Assembly: GCF_024464655.1 (NCBI RefSeq)
Contig: NZ_JANHAV010000010.1
Span: 1-64,000 of the forward strand
Direction: 5' to 3'
Origin: Halobellus inordinatus
GTDB lineage: Archaea; Halobacteriota; Halobacteria; Halobacteriales; Haloferacaceae
DNA length: 64,000 bases
The translations under genes and the position numbers were made by a program. Below, piece after piece: positions 51,535 to 60,761 of this stretch (positions within the stretch are counted from its first letter, which is position 1; every line of letters starts with the position of its first letter). The notes beneath the pieces were generated by a model. That model was not told where the DNA came from, made no database searches, and was given only the letters and a program-made list of their open reading frames with translations.

Positions 51535-53394
51535 ATGTGTGGGATCATCGCCCGCGCCGGCTTCGGTGACGCCATCGACGAGCTCGTTTCCGGCCTCCAG
51601 AATCTGGAATACCGGGGGTACGACTCCGCGGGTGTCGCCGTCCGAGACGAGAGCGGCAGGATCTCCGTGTGCAAGCGCGAAGGCGAGACTGACGCCCTGG
51701 AAGCCGCCCTCGAGGATCGTCGACTTGGCGGCGCTATCGGCATCGGTCACACGCGCTGGAGTACCCACGGTGCGCCGTCCGATGCCAACGCGCACCCGCA
51801 CACCGACGACACGAGTCGCGTCGCAGTCGTCCACAACGGCATCATTCGGAACCACGATGCCCTCCGAAGCGAACTCCGCGATGCCGGACACAAGTTCACG
51901 AGCGAGACCGATACAGAGGTCATTCCCCACCTCGTCGCAGCGGCGCTCGAAGACGGTGCCGATCCGGAAGCGGCGTTCCACGAGACGACGGAGCGGCTGG
52001 CGGGAAGCTACGCGATCGCAATGGTCGTCGACGGCGAGAACACTATCTATGCGACCCGCAACGGGTCCCCGCTCGTTCTCGGCATCGGCGAGAACGCGAA
52101 CTACCTCGCCAGCGACGTCCCCGCGTTCCTCGAATACACCGACCGCGTGGTCTACTTGGAAGACGACGACGTGGTCTCGCTCGACGCCGACGGCTATCGG
52201 ATCACCGACCAGGACGGAACGCCCATCGATCGAACGGTCGAGACTGTCGAGTGGAGCGCCGGCGACGCTCGTAAAGGCGTGTACAGTCACTTTATGCGAA
52301 AGGAGATCGACGAGCAGCCGGTCTCGCTCCGACAGACTGTCGACGGGCGGATCGAAGACGGCCGGAGCGTACTCGAAGAGTTCCCGCCGGAGTACCTCGA
52401 CGACGTATCCGACGTCGTCTTCGTTGCCTGCGGAACCTCCTATCACGCCGCGATGTACGGGAGCACGCTGCTTCGCCGGCGCGGAATCCAGGCGACCGCG
52501 CTGCGCGCCAACGAGTTCGCCCACGATCCGATGCCAGTGACAGATCGGACGCTCGTGGTCGCCGTGACCCAGAGCGGTGAGACGGCGGACACGCTGGCGT
52601 CGTTGCGTACGGCGGAGGAGTCGCCGGCGCGGACGCTCGCGGTCACGAACGTCGTCGGATCGAGCGCTGCACGCGAGGCCGACGACGCGCTGTTCATCCG
52701 GGCCGGTCCGGAGATCGGCGTTGCCGCGACCAAGACGTTCTCCTCGCAGGTCGCTGCACTCGCACTCCTCGCCGATCACCTCCAGGTTGGTCGAGCGTCC
52801 CAGTCAGAGGACCGCGAGATGTGGCCGGATACGACCGAAGCGACGGCTGACGGCGGCGTGGAGGGAACTCAAATCGACGAACTCGGGACGCTCCCGGATG
52901 CAGTCGAGACCGTCGTCAGCGACGGAAGTGCAGCCCGGTTGGCTACCCAGTACGCGGAGGCGGAGTCGTACTTCTTCATCGGTCGCGGTGTCGGCTACCC
53001 CGTCGCGCTCGAAGGCGCACTCAAGTTCAAAGAGATCACCTACGAGCACGCCGAGGGGTTCGCGGCGGGCGAACTGAAACACGGCCCGCTCGCGCTCGTG
53101 ACGCCGGCGACCGTCATCGTGGCCGTGTTCACCGGCCGGAACGACGAGCGAACGCTACACAACATCCGGGAGGCCCAGAGCCGCGGCGCGCCGGTCATCG
53201 GAGTCGGCCCCGCGTCGGCGACCGAGGTGCGACAGTCCGTCGACGACTACCTCGAGTTCCCCGACGTGAAACCGAACCTCGCCGGCGTCCTGGCGAACGT
53301 GCACCTCCAATTGCTCGCCTATCACGCCGCCGAGATCCGTGATCGGGCGATCGACAAACCACGGAACCTGGCCAAGAGCGTCACCGTAGAGTAA
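51535..53394 (+). CDS. glmS: glutamine-fructose-6-phosphate aminotransferase (isomerising)
   Basis: The 619-residue enzyme starts MCGIIARAGFGDAIDEL with the catalytic Cys2 of class II glutaminases. It also has NLEYRGYDSAGVAV, HTRWSTHGAPSDANAHPHTD near 80, and two SIS isomerase domains (VVFVACGTSYHAAMYGSTLLRR near 293; FFIGRGVGYPVALEGALKFKEITYEHAEGFAAGELKHGPLAL near 480). It makes glucosamine-6-phosphate from fructose-6-phosphate and glutamine, feeding UDP-GlcNAc. A length near 600 is normal. It lies at the edge of the glycan locus. Confidence 0.96.
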   Translation: MCGIIARAGFGDAIDELVSGLQNLEYRGYDSAGVAVRDESGRISVCKREGETDALEAALEDRRLGGAIGIGHTRWSTHGAPSDANAHPHTDDTSRVAVVHNGIIRNHDALRSELRDAGHKFTSETDTEVIPHLVAAALEDGADPEAAFHETTERLAGSYAIAMVVDGENTIYATRNGSPLVLGIGENANYLASDVPAFLEYTDRVVYLEDDDVVSLDADGYRITDQDGTPIDRTVETVEWSAGDARKGVYSHFMRKEIDEQPVSLRQTVDGRIEDGRSVLEEFPPEYLDDVSDVVFVACGTSYHAAMYGSTLLRRRGIQATALRANEFAHDPMPVTDRTLVVAVTQSGETADTLASLRTAEESPARTLAVTNVVGSSAAREADDALFIRAGPEIGVAATKTFSSQVAALALLADHLQVGRASQSEDREMWPDTTEATADGGVEGTQIDELGTLPDAVETVVSDGSAARLATQYAEAESYFFIGRGVGYPVALEGALKFKEITYEHAEGFAAGELKHGPLALVTPATVIVAVFTGRNDERTLHNIREAQSRGAPVIGVGPASATEVRQSVDDYLEFPDVKPNLAGVLANVHLQLLAYHAAEIRDRAIDKPRNLAKSVTVE

Positions 53395-53478
53395 CAGACC
53401 GAATCTGTCGGTCGGGTGGGATCCATTCAACGCGTGCTGTTTCTATACGAGAGTAGGGTCGCAACTGAATACAGAGCT

Positions 53479-53500
53479 GATCGCACAGCGGTGTGCGATC
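53479..53500 (+). terminator. possible terminator hairpin after glmS
   Basis: GATCGCACA-GCGG-TGTGCGATC is a perfect 9-bp stem with a 4-nt loop, 85 nt past the glmS stop. There is no clear poly-T tract directly after it, so a regulatory or processing role is also possible. Confidence 0.45.
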
Positions 53501-53641
53501 ACGTGTGTGAAAACTCACGAGCGGTGCGTAGTTGCTGTCGCTGGACGTGGATCAGTGAGCGGAAAAAGGGAGGACAAGCGTCGGTGCCTGCGGGCGTGTT
53601 GCGCTGGAGGGCCGAATAGCGGACGTGTGTGCAGCGGGAAG

Positions 53642-53866
53642 TTAGGGCGACCCGCCCGCAGGCCACTTGACCCGAGTGGCGCCGGTCCCGTCGCTCCCCT
53701 CGCGCAGCGCCGCCTCGCCGACGGCCAACTGCGTCCGCGTGAGGCAGTTCAGACACCCGTGAACGGTGTTATCGAGACCGAACACGCGCACGAACTGTTT
53801 GCTGACAGCCGCACCGCAGCGTTCACAGCGTCGATTCGAGTTCGTCGAACTGGTCCGTTCTGACAT
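53642..53866 (-). CDS. small DUF7563-like zinc-finger protein
   Basis: The 74-residue protein has two Cys pairs, CERCGAAVSKQFVRVFGLDN and VHGCLNCLTRTQLAVG, spaced as in a zinc ribbon and matching what I recall of the haloarchaeal DUF7563 family (R-V-F-G-x-D ... V-x-G-C-x-x-C). Probably a DNA- or protein-binding adaptor; function unknown. Confidence 0.75.
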   Translation of the reverse strand: MSERTSSTNSNRRCERCGAAVSKQFVRVFGLDNTVHGCLNCLTRTQLAVGEAALREGSDGTGATRVKWPAGGSP

Positions 53867-54127
53867 ACAGGCTGGGATTGCCTAACATCATCTTGGTTAT
53901 ATGGGGAATAATCACTCGGGACCGGACAGTATGTCAGGCCAATATGCACGTCGATGTCGTCGTGGGGTGTAGTCAACGACAAACCCGCGCTAACAGGATC
54001 ATAACGAAGGGGTTGGCGGGTCCTCCTCTAAGTGCCCGGACACCCGACGGTTGCCCCCACCCCCTTCACTGGCCCCCACACAGACGTCGGGTCTCGGGCG
54101 ATTTTTACACGCTTGAGCGGCCAGTAC

Positions 54128-54215
54128 ACTCATAGGGATTATCGTACGTCCGCATAGATGTCTCGCCGGACAGTACGGCGAGAATCTCCGAACAGTGACG
54201 ATAATCCCTATCAGT
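54128..54215. repeat. 88-bp palindromic element, family 2 copy 2
   Basis: ACTCATAGGGATTATCGT at one end and ACGATAATCCCTATCAGT at the other form near-perfect terminal inverted repeats. The internal hairpin is TCTCGCCG / CGGCGAGA with a 7-nt loop. It ends 8 bp beyond the stop codon of the minus-strand HalOD1 gene. Confidence 0.88.
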
Positions 54216-54222
54216 TAGCCGG

Positions 54223-54501
54223 TTACACCGAGTCGCGGGTCAGTCGATCGACGGTTACGGTGCCGTCGCTGCTGACAGTCACTGGATGTCCGGCGTAGGT
54301 GAACGAGATGCGGATCGGCTGGCCAGAGCCCGGTCCCGAAAAGAGTCGGTCGAGAGCGTCGGCGTCGACCGCCTCCCCTAGTGCGGGGAGATCTGTCGGT
54401 TCGCAGCGGATGGCATCGCTGAGAGATTCCACGACGGCGATAGACGGCGAAACGTGGCTCCACTCGTGCTGGTAGACGGCCCGCTCCTGATCGTCGGTCA
54501 T
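54223..54501 (-). CDS. HalOD1 output-domain protein
   Basis: From the ATG at 54501 (GAGGTGG ribosome site a few bases upstream) this is a 92-residue single HalOD1 domain: SPSIAVVESLSDAIRCEPTDLPALGEAVDADALDRLF followed by IRISFTYAGHPVTVSSDGTVTVDRL. The open frame continues upstream, but that part lacks family features. Its 3' end lies next to a family-2 palindromic element. Confidence 0.85.
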   Translation of the reverse strand: MTDDQERAVYQHEWSHVSPSIAVVESLSDAIRCEPTDLPALGEAVDADALDRLFSGPGSGQPIRISFTYAGHPVTVSSDGTVTVDRLTRDSV

Positions 54502-54964
54502 CGGGACCACCTCTCTGAGGGGCGGTAGTGAGTCGTGCGGTGGCCGGAGGAGTTGGCGAGGTAGAGCATCATCTCGGCCGTTCGTCGTTCTCGTTGTTTG
54601 CAGTTGCGGTTTTGAGCCGAATAAATGGTCACAAAACCAAAATATGAGACAGCCGCAGCGTGGAATCCGCGGTGTCGTATCGGAAAGCCACAGTAGCCGT
54701 CTCCGCCAACTGCAGCAACGCCGTGAAAACATACGATCCGGTCATAAAAGTACCTACGCGGTGTTAATCTCCCATATGAGTCGGCTTGGAGAGAGTTTGT
54801 TGCGCGTAGATTGCGCCTACTAATGACGTTCAATCGAAAAGAACGTAGCGAGGATATGTACCCGACAACGTGTTCCCAAGATCGAATCGACGGCACCCGA
54901 CAGCTCGAATTGAAAGGCACAGTGCCCGGGGGCAACTTCGGGTCCGGCCACGGTGGGACCGAGA

Positions 54965-55348
54965 ATGAACCCTGACGGTGACGGGGGCGAGTTAACGGCC
55001 ACCGAAGCCCTCAAACTGCTGGCAGGCGACGAACAACGACACATCCTCAAGGAACTCCTAGAACGTGGTCCCGGCGAGAGAGTGGACCTCCTGGAAGCGG
55101 AGACGCTTCGTGAGATTGCCGAGCAGACGAGCAGAGAGACAGCAGACACCGGCGCGAACGCCAACGTCGATATCGAGCGACTGGAAGTCGAGTTACGACA
55201 CAATCACCTTCCTCGATTAGCGGAGCAAAACATCATCGAGTGGGACGAAAAGTCCGGGTCGATCACACGGGGATCAAACTTCGAGAGAGTCAGACCATTC
55301 ATCGAGCGACTCGGCGAATACAGCGACGAGCTCCCCGACGACTGGTGA
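54965..55348 (+). CDS. soluble DUF7344-like winged-helix protein
   Basis: About 127 residues from the ATG at 54965. It has ATEALKLLAGDEQRHILKELLERG, then a long acidic/helical insert, then IERLEVELRHNHLPRLAEQNIIEWDEKSGSI, the DUF7344-type recognition region. Unlike the three other family members in the window it has no membrane helices. Probably a small DNA-binding regulator. A complex palindrome follows 28 bp after its stop. Confidence 0.72.
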   Translation: MNPDGDGGELTATEALKLLAGDEQRHILKELLERGPGERVDLLEAETLREIAEQTSRETADTGANANVDIERLEVELRHNHLPRLAEQNIIEWDEKSGSITRGSNFERVRPFIERLGEYSDELPDDW

Positions 55349-55375
55349 TCTCGAAGAACGGGAGTCCACGCGAAA

Positions 55376-55456
55376 GCCTCGGGGTCGTTCGGAAGACCGA
55401 AGGTCTTCCGTGATGACGAGACGGCTCCGCCGTCTCGAACCACTTGACCCCGAGGC
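55376..55456. repeat. nested palindrome forming a two-hairpin junction
   Basis: An outer 11-bp inverted repeat (GCCTCGGGGTC at 55376-55386, GACCCCGAGGC at 55446-55456) plus GTTC/GAAC encloses two perfect hairpins: GGAAGACC-GAA-GGTCTTCC (55391-55409) and CGAGACGGC-TCC-GCCGTCTCG (55417-55437). The fold is a three-way junction. From memory, similar GACCCCGAGGC-bounded structures recur in haloarchaeal genomes, possibly as ends of IS elements. Confidence 0.7.
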
Positions 55457-55539
55457 GATTTACGCACTCAATCGAACGACGCCGTGCGATCGCCGCGCGA
55501 TCAGTTGCATACGCTACGATAGTCGTCTCACACTCGGCG

Positions 55540-56195
55540 AGTGGTAACTATCTGTACGAGTTATTCGATACCTTATGTTATAAAAGAAATTACTATAAAA
55601 ATATATAATTAATATAATAATAGATTTATTTTGTTATAAAAGATTCTGAAGAAGGATATTGTATATAACTTGATCAAATAATGTTTTGTGCACTTTGGGG
55701 TCGCAATCGACTTCTCTCACAATATTTTAGCAGTATATACAAATATATTATGCCGGTAGTGACAGCAATTTTATTAATTTTATAATTGTTGTATTTTTGT
55801 ATTTTACGCCAATAAGTATTTTAGTTGATGCAATTTGCGAGACGGGGGAGAAACCGCCCGAGCGGTCTGGCCAAAGCAGAATAACGACCGTACGACTGTT
55901 ATACAGACCGCATATTCATTAAAAAAGAATCGAATAAGCGAACTCCGGTCGCGAAGTTGCCGTAGGACTGCGGTTTGCACGCCGTCACCTCGGAGAAGTC
56001 GAGTGAGCAAATATACAAGATATTTTCAAAAATCGGTGAAATTAGCACACATACTCAAATAATATTCCATTATAGGCCAATAGCGGCGGTTGGCGCGACA
56101 GACGGCGATTTCGGTCGGATCTGGAACGCGACTGGCGAACACAGAACGTTCGATTGTGCCAAACTATTAAGAAGTCGTCGTGAGAAATGTAACCA
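55540..56195. other. AT-rich gene-free island
   Basis: About 650 bp without any supported gene. Bases 55555-55830 are strikingly AT-rich (runs such as TATAATTAATATAATAATAG) in a genome that is otherwise clearly GC-rich, and 55980-56080 is again AT-rich. Short frames here look random. It could be an insertion scar, a nucleoid/protein-binding region or an origin-like duplex-unwinding region; I saw no origin-recognition box. Confidence 0.6.
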
Positions 56196-56990
56196 ATGTC
56201 ACAGCGCGACCACCCAACAGTGCAGACGACGCAGACGTCGTTAGACATCCTCTCGACGATCCAGGAGTTGGACGGGGCGCGAACGACCGACATCGTCGCT
56301 GAACACGACGTTGCCAAGAGTACGGCACACAAACACCTGACCACATTAGAGCGCGCCGGCTATCTCCGCAAGGACGGCGAGATCTATCACATCGGATTCA
56401 AGTTCCTGAACCTCGGCGAGTACGCCCGCGAGCGGTGGTCGTGGTTCGCGCCGGTCAAAGCAGCCGTCGAGGAGTTGGCAGATCGGACCGAAGAGGAGTG
56501 TGACTTCGTCGTCGACGATCACGGGCGCGTCATCACGATCTCGGAGTCCTACCACAAGTGGGCGAAATACGGGGCCGGGGACGGATCGAAACGCTACCGG
56601 GCGAACATCGGCACGTACTATCCGATGCACGCGACCGGATCAGGGCTCGCGATCCTCGCCTCCTACCCGCGGGAGCGAGTTGAGGCGATCATCGACGAGT
56701 GGGGTTTGTCGGCACCCACAGAGCATACGATCACCTCCCGACACGAACTGTTCGCCGAACTCGACCGGATCCAAGAGCGCGGCTACTCGATCGGGGATCG
56801 GTACTACGCCGAGGGGCTCAGAAGCGTCGGGAAGGCAGTCACCGGTGCAGACGGCACCGTGTTGGGCGCACTCAGCGTGTCGGGCCCGACGTATCGGATC
56901 GATGGCTCGGTACTCGATACGGAGATTCCCCGCGCACTCGCGACCGTCGTGGACTCTCTCGAATCGGAACTGGCGGAAACGGTCCCCTAA
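56196..56990 (+). CDS. IclR family transcriptional regulator
   Basis: The 264-residue protein has an N-terminal winged helix (TTQTSLDILSTIQELDGARTTDIVAEHDVAKSTAHKHLTTLERAGYLRKDGEIYHIG, residues 7-65) and a C-terminal IclR effector domain (VEELADRTEEECDFVVDDHGRVITI, then GTYYPMHATGSGLAILASYP, and SIGDRYYAEGLRSVGKAVTGADGTVLGALSVSGPTYRI). In haloarchaea IclR proteins often control sugar-oxidation genes. It precedes the aldehyde dehydrogenase and SDR genes by 303 bp on the same strand, so these are its likely targets. Confidence 0.92.
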   Translation: MSQRDHPTVQTTQTSLDILSTIQELDGARTTDIVAEHDVAKSTAHKHLTTLERAGYLRKDGEIYHIGFKFLNLGEYARERWSWFAPVKAAVEELADRTEEECDFVVDDHGRVITISESYHKWAKYGAGDGSKRYRANIGTYYPMHATGSGLAILASYPRERVEAIIDEWGLSAPTEHTITSRHELFAELDRIQERGYSIGDRYYAEGLRSVGKAVTGADGTVLGALSVSGPTYRIDGSVLDTEIPRALATVVDSLESELAETVP

Positions 56991-57293
56991 CATACCGCGC
57001 ACGGAAATCATCGGGGAGAGGCGGACCGGAACGAGTCGGCCGAAAGCTTTTGGTATGCGATCACACACGTTCGATCGTATGTATGTAGCTGTACGTGCAC
57101 AATCCGGAGATCGATGCAGCATCGAGAGCATCGAGCGGCCGAAAGCCGATTTGACTCACACGGTCACGTGTCGGCAAAAGGGACCGAAATCGACGGAGAC
57201 GCCGCAACGATCGAGGGTACCTATGTTGCGGGCGGACTGTCAGCGGCCCGCGCTCCGACGCCGAGTGTCCCTCGCCCGTGCGCTCTCGTGAGT
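56991..57293. promoter_or_regulatory. region between iclR-type and aldehyde dehydrogenase genes
   Basis: No gene is seen in these 303 bp. An open frame reaching back to 57114 in frame with the dehydrogenase lacks family features. The region probably holds the promoter and the IclR operator, but no clear palindrome stood out. Confidence 0.4.
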
Positions 57294-58808
57294 ATGTCTG
57301 AAAGTGAAGAACGGCGCGCCATCCGACAGCGACACCGGGCGGCGCACACCGAAGCGCTCCTCACGGTCGAAATCGGGCCGTGGGTCGACGGGGAGACGAG
57401 AGAACGCGACGAGCGCGTGGCGACGCGCGATCCGGTGATCGACGAGGCGATCGTCGACGTGCCGGCCTGTGATGCGGAGACCGTCGACCACGCGGTCGCC
57501 GCGGCGTGGCAGGCCTACGAACGCGAGTGGAGTGAGAGCACACCTTCGGAGCGCTCTCGGCGACTCTCCGAGTGGGCCGGCGTGCTAGACGACCGACTCG
57601 ACGAACTGACGCGGCTCGAATCGCTCGATACGGGAAAGCCGCTGGCCGACGCGAGAAGCGAAGTCGAGGGCGCCATAGCCACGATACGATACTACGCCTC
57701 CGTCGTTAGGGCTCAGACCGGCGAGCAGATCCCCGTCGATAGACAGTTACACCTGTACACTCGCAGCGAACCGTACGGGGTCGTCGGGCAGGTGACGCCG
57801 TGGAACTTCCCGTCGTGGGCCGCGGCCTGGAAACTCGCCCCGGCGCTCGCTGCGGGCAACTGTGCCGTTCTCAAACCATCGGTGCACGCCCCGCTGAGCA
57901 CCCTTCGAATGGTGCAACTCTCGAAGGGAATTCTCCCCGACGGGGTCGTGAACGTCGTCACCGGGCGGGGGTCGACGACCGGTTCTCACCTCGTCGAGCA
58001 CGGCGACGTTCGAAAGGTCTCTTTCACGGGGAGCGAAGGGGTCGGAGCCGAGGTGATGCGTGCTGCCGCCGGACGGATCGCGCCGGTGACTCTCGAACTC
58101 GGCGGAAAGTCGCCGCTCGTCGTCTTCCCCGACGCCGACCTCGAAACGGCCGTCGACGCCGCCGCCGACGGCGTCTACTACAGTAGCGGCGAGATCTGTG
58201 ACGCGCTCTCGCGGGTGCTCGTCCACGAGGAGATCCACGACGAGTTCGTCGGCCGGTTCGTCGAGCGATCGCAGGATTACGTTCTGGGCGATCCCTTAGA
58301 GGAGTCCACGACGATGGGGCCACTGACGACCGCCGAGCAGTTCGAGACAGTTGTGGAGTACATCGAGACGGGAAAAACCGAAGGCGCATCCCTCGCGGTC
58401 GGTGGTGGACAGCCCGACGACCCGGCGCTCGGGGACGGGCACTACGTCGAACCGACGGCGTTCACCGACGTCGACAACGGGATGCAAATCGCACGCGAGG
58501 AGATTTTCGGCCCCGTCCAGACCGTCCAGTCGTTCGAGACCTACGAGGAGGCGATCGAACTCGCCAACGACACCGAGTATGGACTCGCCGCCGGAATCGC
58601 AACGGAGTCGACCGACCGCGTCCACGCGGCGGCCGCAGACGTCGATGCGGGCGTCGTCTACGTCAACGGCTACGGTCCGATCCGACCCGAGGGACCCTAC
58701 GGCGGGTTCAAGCGGTCCGGAATCGGCAGAGACCTGGGGGAAGAGGCGATCGAACACTACCGGCAGACCAAGACGGTGTACGTCAATCTCGACGACCCGT
58801 CGCGGTGA
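57294..58808 (+). CDS. NAD(P)-dependent aldehyde dehydrogenase
   Basis: About 504 residues from the ATG at 57294. Motifs are PWNFPSWAAAWKLAPALAAGNCAVLKPS near 167, FTGSEGVGAEVMRAA near 243, the catalytic Glu in TLELGGKSPLVVFPDADL near 265, and the catalytic Cys in YYSSGEICDALSRVLVHEEIHDEFV near 302. EIFGPVQTVQSFETYEEAIELANDTEYGLAAGI near 402 and the C-terminal GPYGGFKRSGIGRDLGEEAIEHYRQTKTVYVNL complete the family pattern. It oxidises an aldehyde (for example a sugar-derived one) to the acid. The SDR gene follows by 22 bp. Confidence 0.93.
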   Translation: MSESEERRAIRQRHRAAHTEALLTVEIGPWVDGETRERDERVATRDPVIDEAIVDVPACDAETVDHAVAAAWQAYEREWSESTPSERSRRLSEWAGVLDDRLDELTRLESLDTGKPLADARSEVEGAIATIRYYASVVRAQTGEQIPVDRQLHLYTRSEPYGVVGQVTPWNFPSWAAAWKLAPALAAGNCAVLKPSVHAPLSTLRMVQLSKGILPDGVVNVVTGRGSTTGSHLVEHGDVRKVSFTGSEGVGAEVMRAAAGRIAPVTLELGGKSPLVVFPDADLETAVDAAADGVYYSSGEICDALSRVLVHEEIHDEFVGRFVERSQDYVLGDPLEESTTMGPLTTAEQFETVVEYIETGKTEGASLAVGGGQPDDPALGDGHYVEPTAFTDVDNGMQIAREEIFGPVQTVQSFETYEEAIELANDTEYGLAAGIATESTDRVHAAAADVDAGVVYVNGYGPIRPEGPYGGFKRSGIGRDLGEEAIEHYRQTKTVYVNLDDPSR

Positions 58809-58830
58809 CCGCCGAAACAAGATACCAACA

Positions 58831-59649
58831 ATGCTAGACTACGATTTCAGCGGACAGGTTGCGTTCGTCACGGGTGCGGCCCGTGGACAGGGACGCTCAC
58901 ACGCAGTCGCGTACGCAGAACACGGCGCAGACGTCGTCGTCACGGACATTTGTGAAACCCTCGAAACATCAGACTACGAACTCGCGTCAAGAGGCGATCT
59001 CGACAAGACGGCCGAATTGGTCGAAGAGACTGGACAGGACGCGCTCAGAATCGAGATGGACGTCCGCGACGAGGCGCAGGTACAGGCCGCCGTCGAACAG
59101 ACCCTCGAGGAGTTCGGCCGGATCGACATCCTCGCGAACAACGCGGGGATCTGGAATCTCGAATATCTCCACGAGATGAGCGAACAGACGTGGGACGAGA
59201 TGATCGATACGGATCTGAAAGGCGTCTGGCTCTGCTCGAAGCACGTCGCCCAGCATATGATCGAGCGTGGCGAGGGCGGGAAGATCGTAAGTACCGCCTC
59301 GACGGCTGGACACGGCGCGAGCTATCGCGGCGGTCACTACACGGCCGCGAAACACGGTGTAGTCGGCCTGACACGGTCGTTCGCTATCGAACTCGGCGAG
59401 TACGGCATCAACGTCAACTGCGTCTCACCGACCGGGATCGACTCCCCGATGACGAACGGCCTGATCGAGAAGTACGGCGAGGAAGCGATCGGAGAGTTGA
59501 ACGAGTACACCGGCAGTTGGAACGTGATGGACGACGGGCCGGTCACGCCCCAAGACGTGACCGAAGCCTATCTGTGGCTCTCTAGCGACGCCGCACGCTA
59601 CGTCACGGGGACGGCGCTGGCGGTCGACGCTGGTCTGATGGCAAAGTAA
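58831..59649 (+). CDS. short-chain dehydrogenase/reductase
   Basis: The 272-residue classical SDR has TGAARGQGRSHAVAYAEHGADVVVTDI (cofactor motif T-G-x3-G-x-G, Asp after the second strand favouring NAD), NNAGI near 104, the catalytic Ser in VSTASTAGH near 155, and YTAAKHGVVGLTRSFAIELGEYGINVNCVSPTGIDSPM (Y-x3-K) near 170. The GxGRSHA and Cys-containing insert resemble mycofactocin-coupled SDRs in sequence, though no mycofactocin genes are present. It is in an operon with the aldehyde dehydrogenase gene, likely the preceding alcohol or sugar oxidation step. Confidence 0.92.
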   Translation: MLDYDFSGQVAFVTGAARGQGRSHAVAYAEHGADVVVTDICETLETSDYELASRGDLDKTAELVEETGQDALRIEMDVRDEAQVQAAVEQTLEEFGRIDILANNAGIWNLEYLHEMSEQTWDEMIDTDLKGVWLCSKHVAQHMIERGEGGKIVSTASTAGHGASYRGGHYTAAKHGVVGLTRSFAIELGEYGINVNCVSPTGIDSPMTNGLIEKYGEEAIGELNEYTGSWNVMDDGPVTPQDVTEAYLWLSSDAARYVTGTALAVDAGLMAK

Positions 59650-59715
59650 CGAGGCCTGTCGCAACGAAGCGGTCAAATCCCCAGCAATTTTTTCTGTGAG
59701 AAGCGAGATAGTTCG

Positions 59716-60747
59716 ATGGGATCGACAATGAGTGTCATTAACACGCTCAAAGAGAAGCTCAATCAAGAGACATCCACAGACGAGGACGCTGGAATGGAAA
59801 AGCCGCAGGGTGTGACCAGGCTGTTCTTCGCGACAGACGTCCACGGATCGACCGCGTGCTGGAAGAAATTCATCAACAGCGCGGATTTTTACGACGCGGA
59901 CGTGCTGGTCCTTGGTGGCGACACGACCGGGAAGGCGATTTTCCCGATCGTCGACGAGGGCGACCGCTACACCTACACGCGACAGGGTGACGAGCACACG
60001 ATCACCGAGGAGAGCGAACTCGAGGATCTGTTGGAATCGCTTGAGAACACGGGCTATTATCCGTACGTGATGGATCAAGCGGAGTATGAACAGCTCCAGA
60101 GCGCCGACGATGATGAGCGGCAAAACGAGATCTTCCTCTCGGAGATGAAAGCGCGAATCGAAGAGTGGATCGACTTCGCGGAGGCACGATTGGACGACAC
60201 ACCGGTGTACGCCTGCCCGGGCAACGACGACCCCATCGAGATTGATCAAGTGTGGGAATCCGCGGGCTGTATCGAACTCGTCGAGGGCGACGTCGTCGAG
60301 ATCGGGGACCGATACGAGATGGCCAGTTCCGGGTGGACCCATCCGACGCCCTGGGACACCGACCGAGAGGAATCCGAAGACGAACTCCGCGAGCGCTTAG
60401 AGGCCGTCGTGGGGAAGGTCGACGACTACGAGCACGCGATTTTCAACTTCCACGAGCCCCCGTACGATTCACAGTTAGACGAGGCACCAGAGTTAGACGA
60501 GGACCTCCGGCCGAAGTTCGGTGCACAGTCGACCGAGCCGGTCGGGAGCGAAGCCGTCCGCGAAGTCATCGAGGAGTACCAGCCGCCGCTGTCGCTACAC
60601 GGGCACATCCACGAGTCACGCGGACAGACCGAAATCGGCGAGACGACGGCGATCAACCCGGGGAGCGTCTACTCCGAAGGCTCGCTCCAGGGGGCCGTCG
60701 TCGATTTGGGTTCGAACGTCGACGTCGTCGGGCTCGTTCGGGGATAA
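59716..60747 (+). CDS. metallophosphoesterase
   Basis: The 343-residue protein (start 59716; an ATG at 59728 is an alternative) has FATDVHGSTACWKKFI (D-x-H) near residue 38, LGGDTTGKAIFP (G-D) near 64, YACPGNDDPIEI (G-N-D) near 165, NFHEPPYDS near 240 and LHGHIHESRGQTEIGETTAINPGS (G-H-x-H) near 292. This is the full calcineurin-like phosphoesterase set. Its substrate is unknown; a cytoplasmic phosphodiesterase is likely. The nucleotidyltransferase-like gene starts 14 bp downstream. Confidence 0.9.
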   Translation: MGSTMSVINTLKEKLNQETSTDEDAGMEKPQGVTRLFFATDVHGSTACWKKFINSADFYDADVLVLGGDTTGKAIFPIVDEGDRYTYTRQGDEHTITEESELEDLLESLENTGYYPYVMDQAEYEQLQSADDDERQNEIFLSEMKARIEEWIDFAEARLDDTPVYACPGNDDPIEIDQVWESAGCIELVEGDVVEIGDRYEMASSGWTHPTPWDTDREESEDELRERLEAVVGKVDDYEHAIFNFHEPPYDSQLDEAPELDEDLRPKFGAQSTEPVGSEAVREVIEEYQPPLSLHGHIHESRGQTEIGETTAINPGSVYSEGSLQGAVVDLGSNVDVVGLVRG

Positions 60748-60761
60748 GTTTACGTTGCTTG

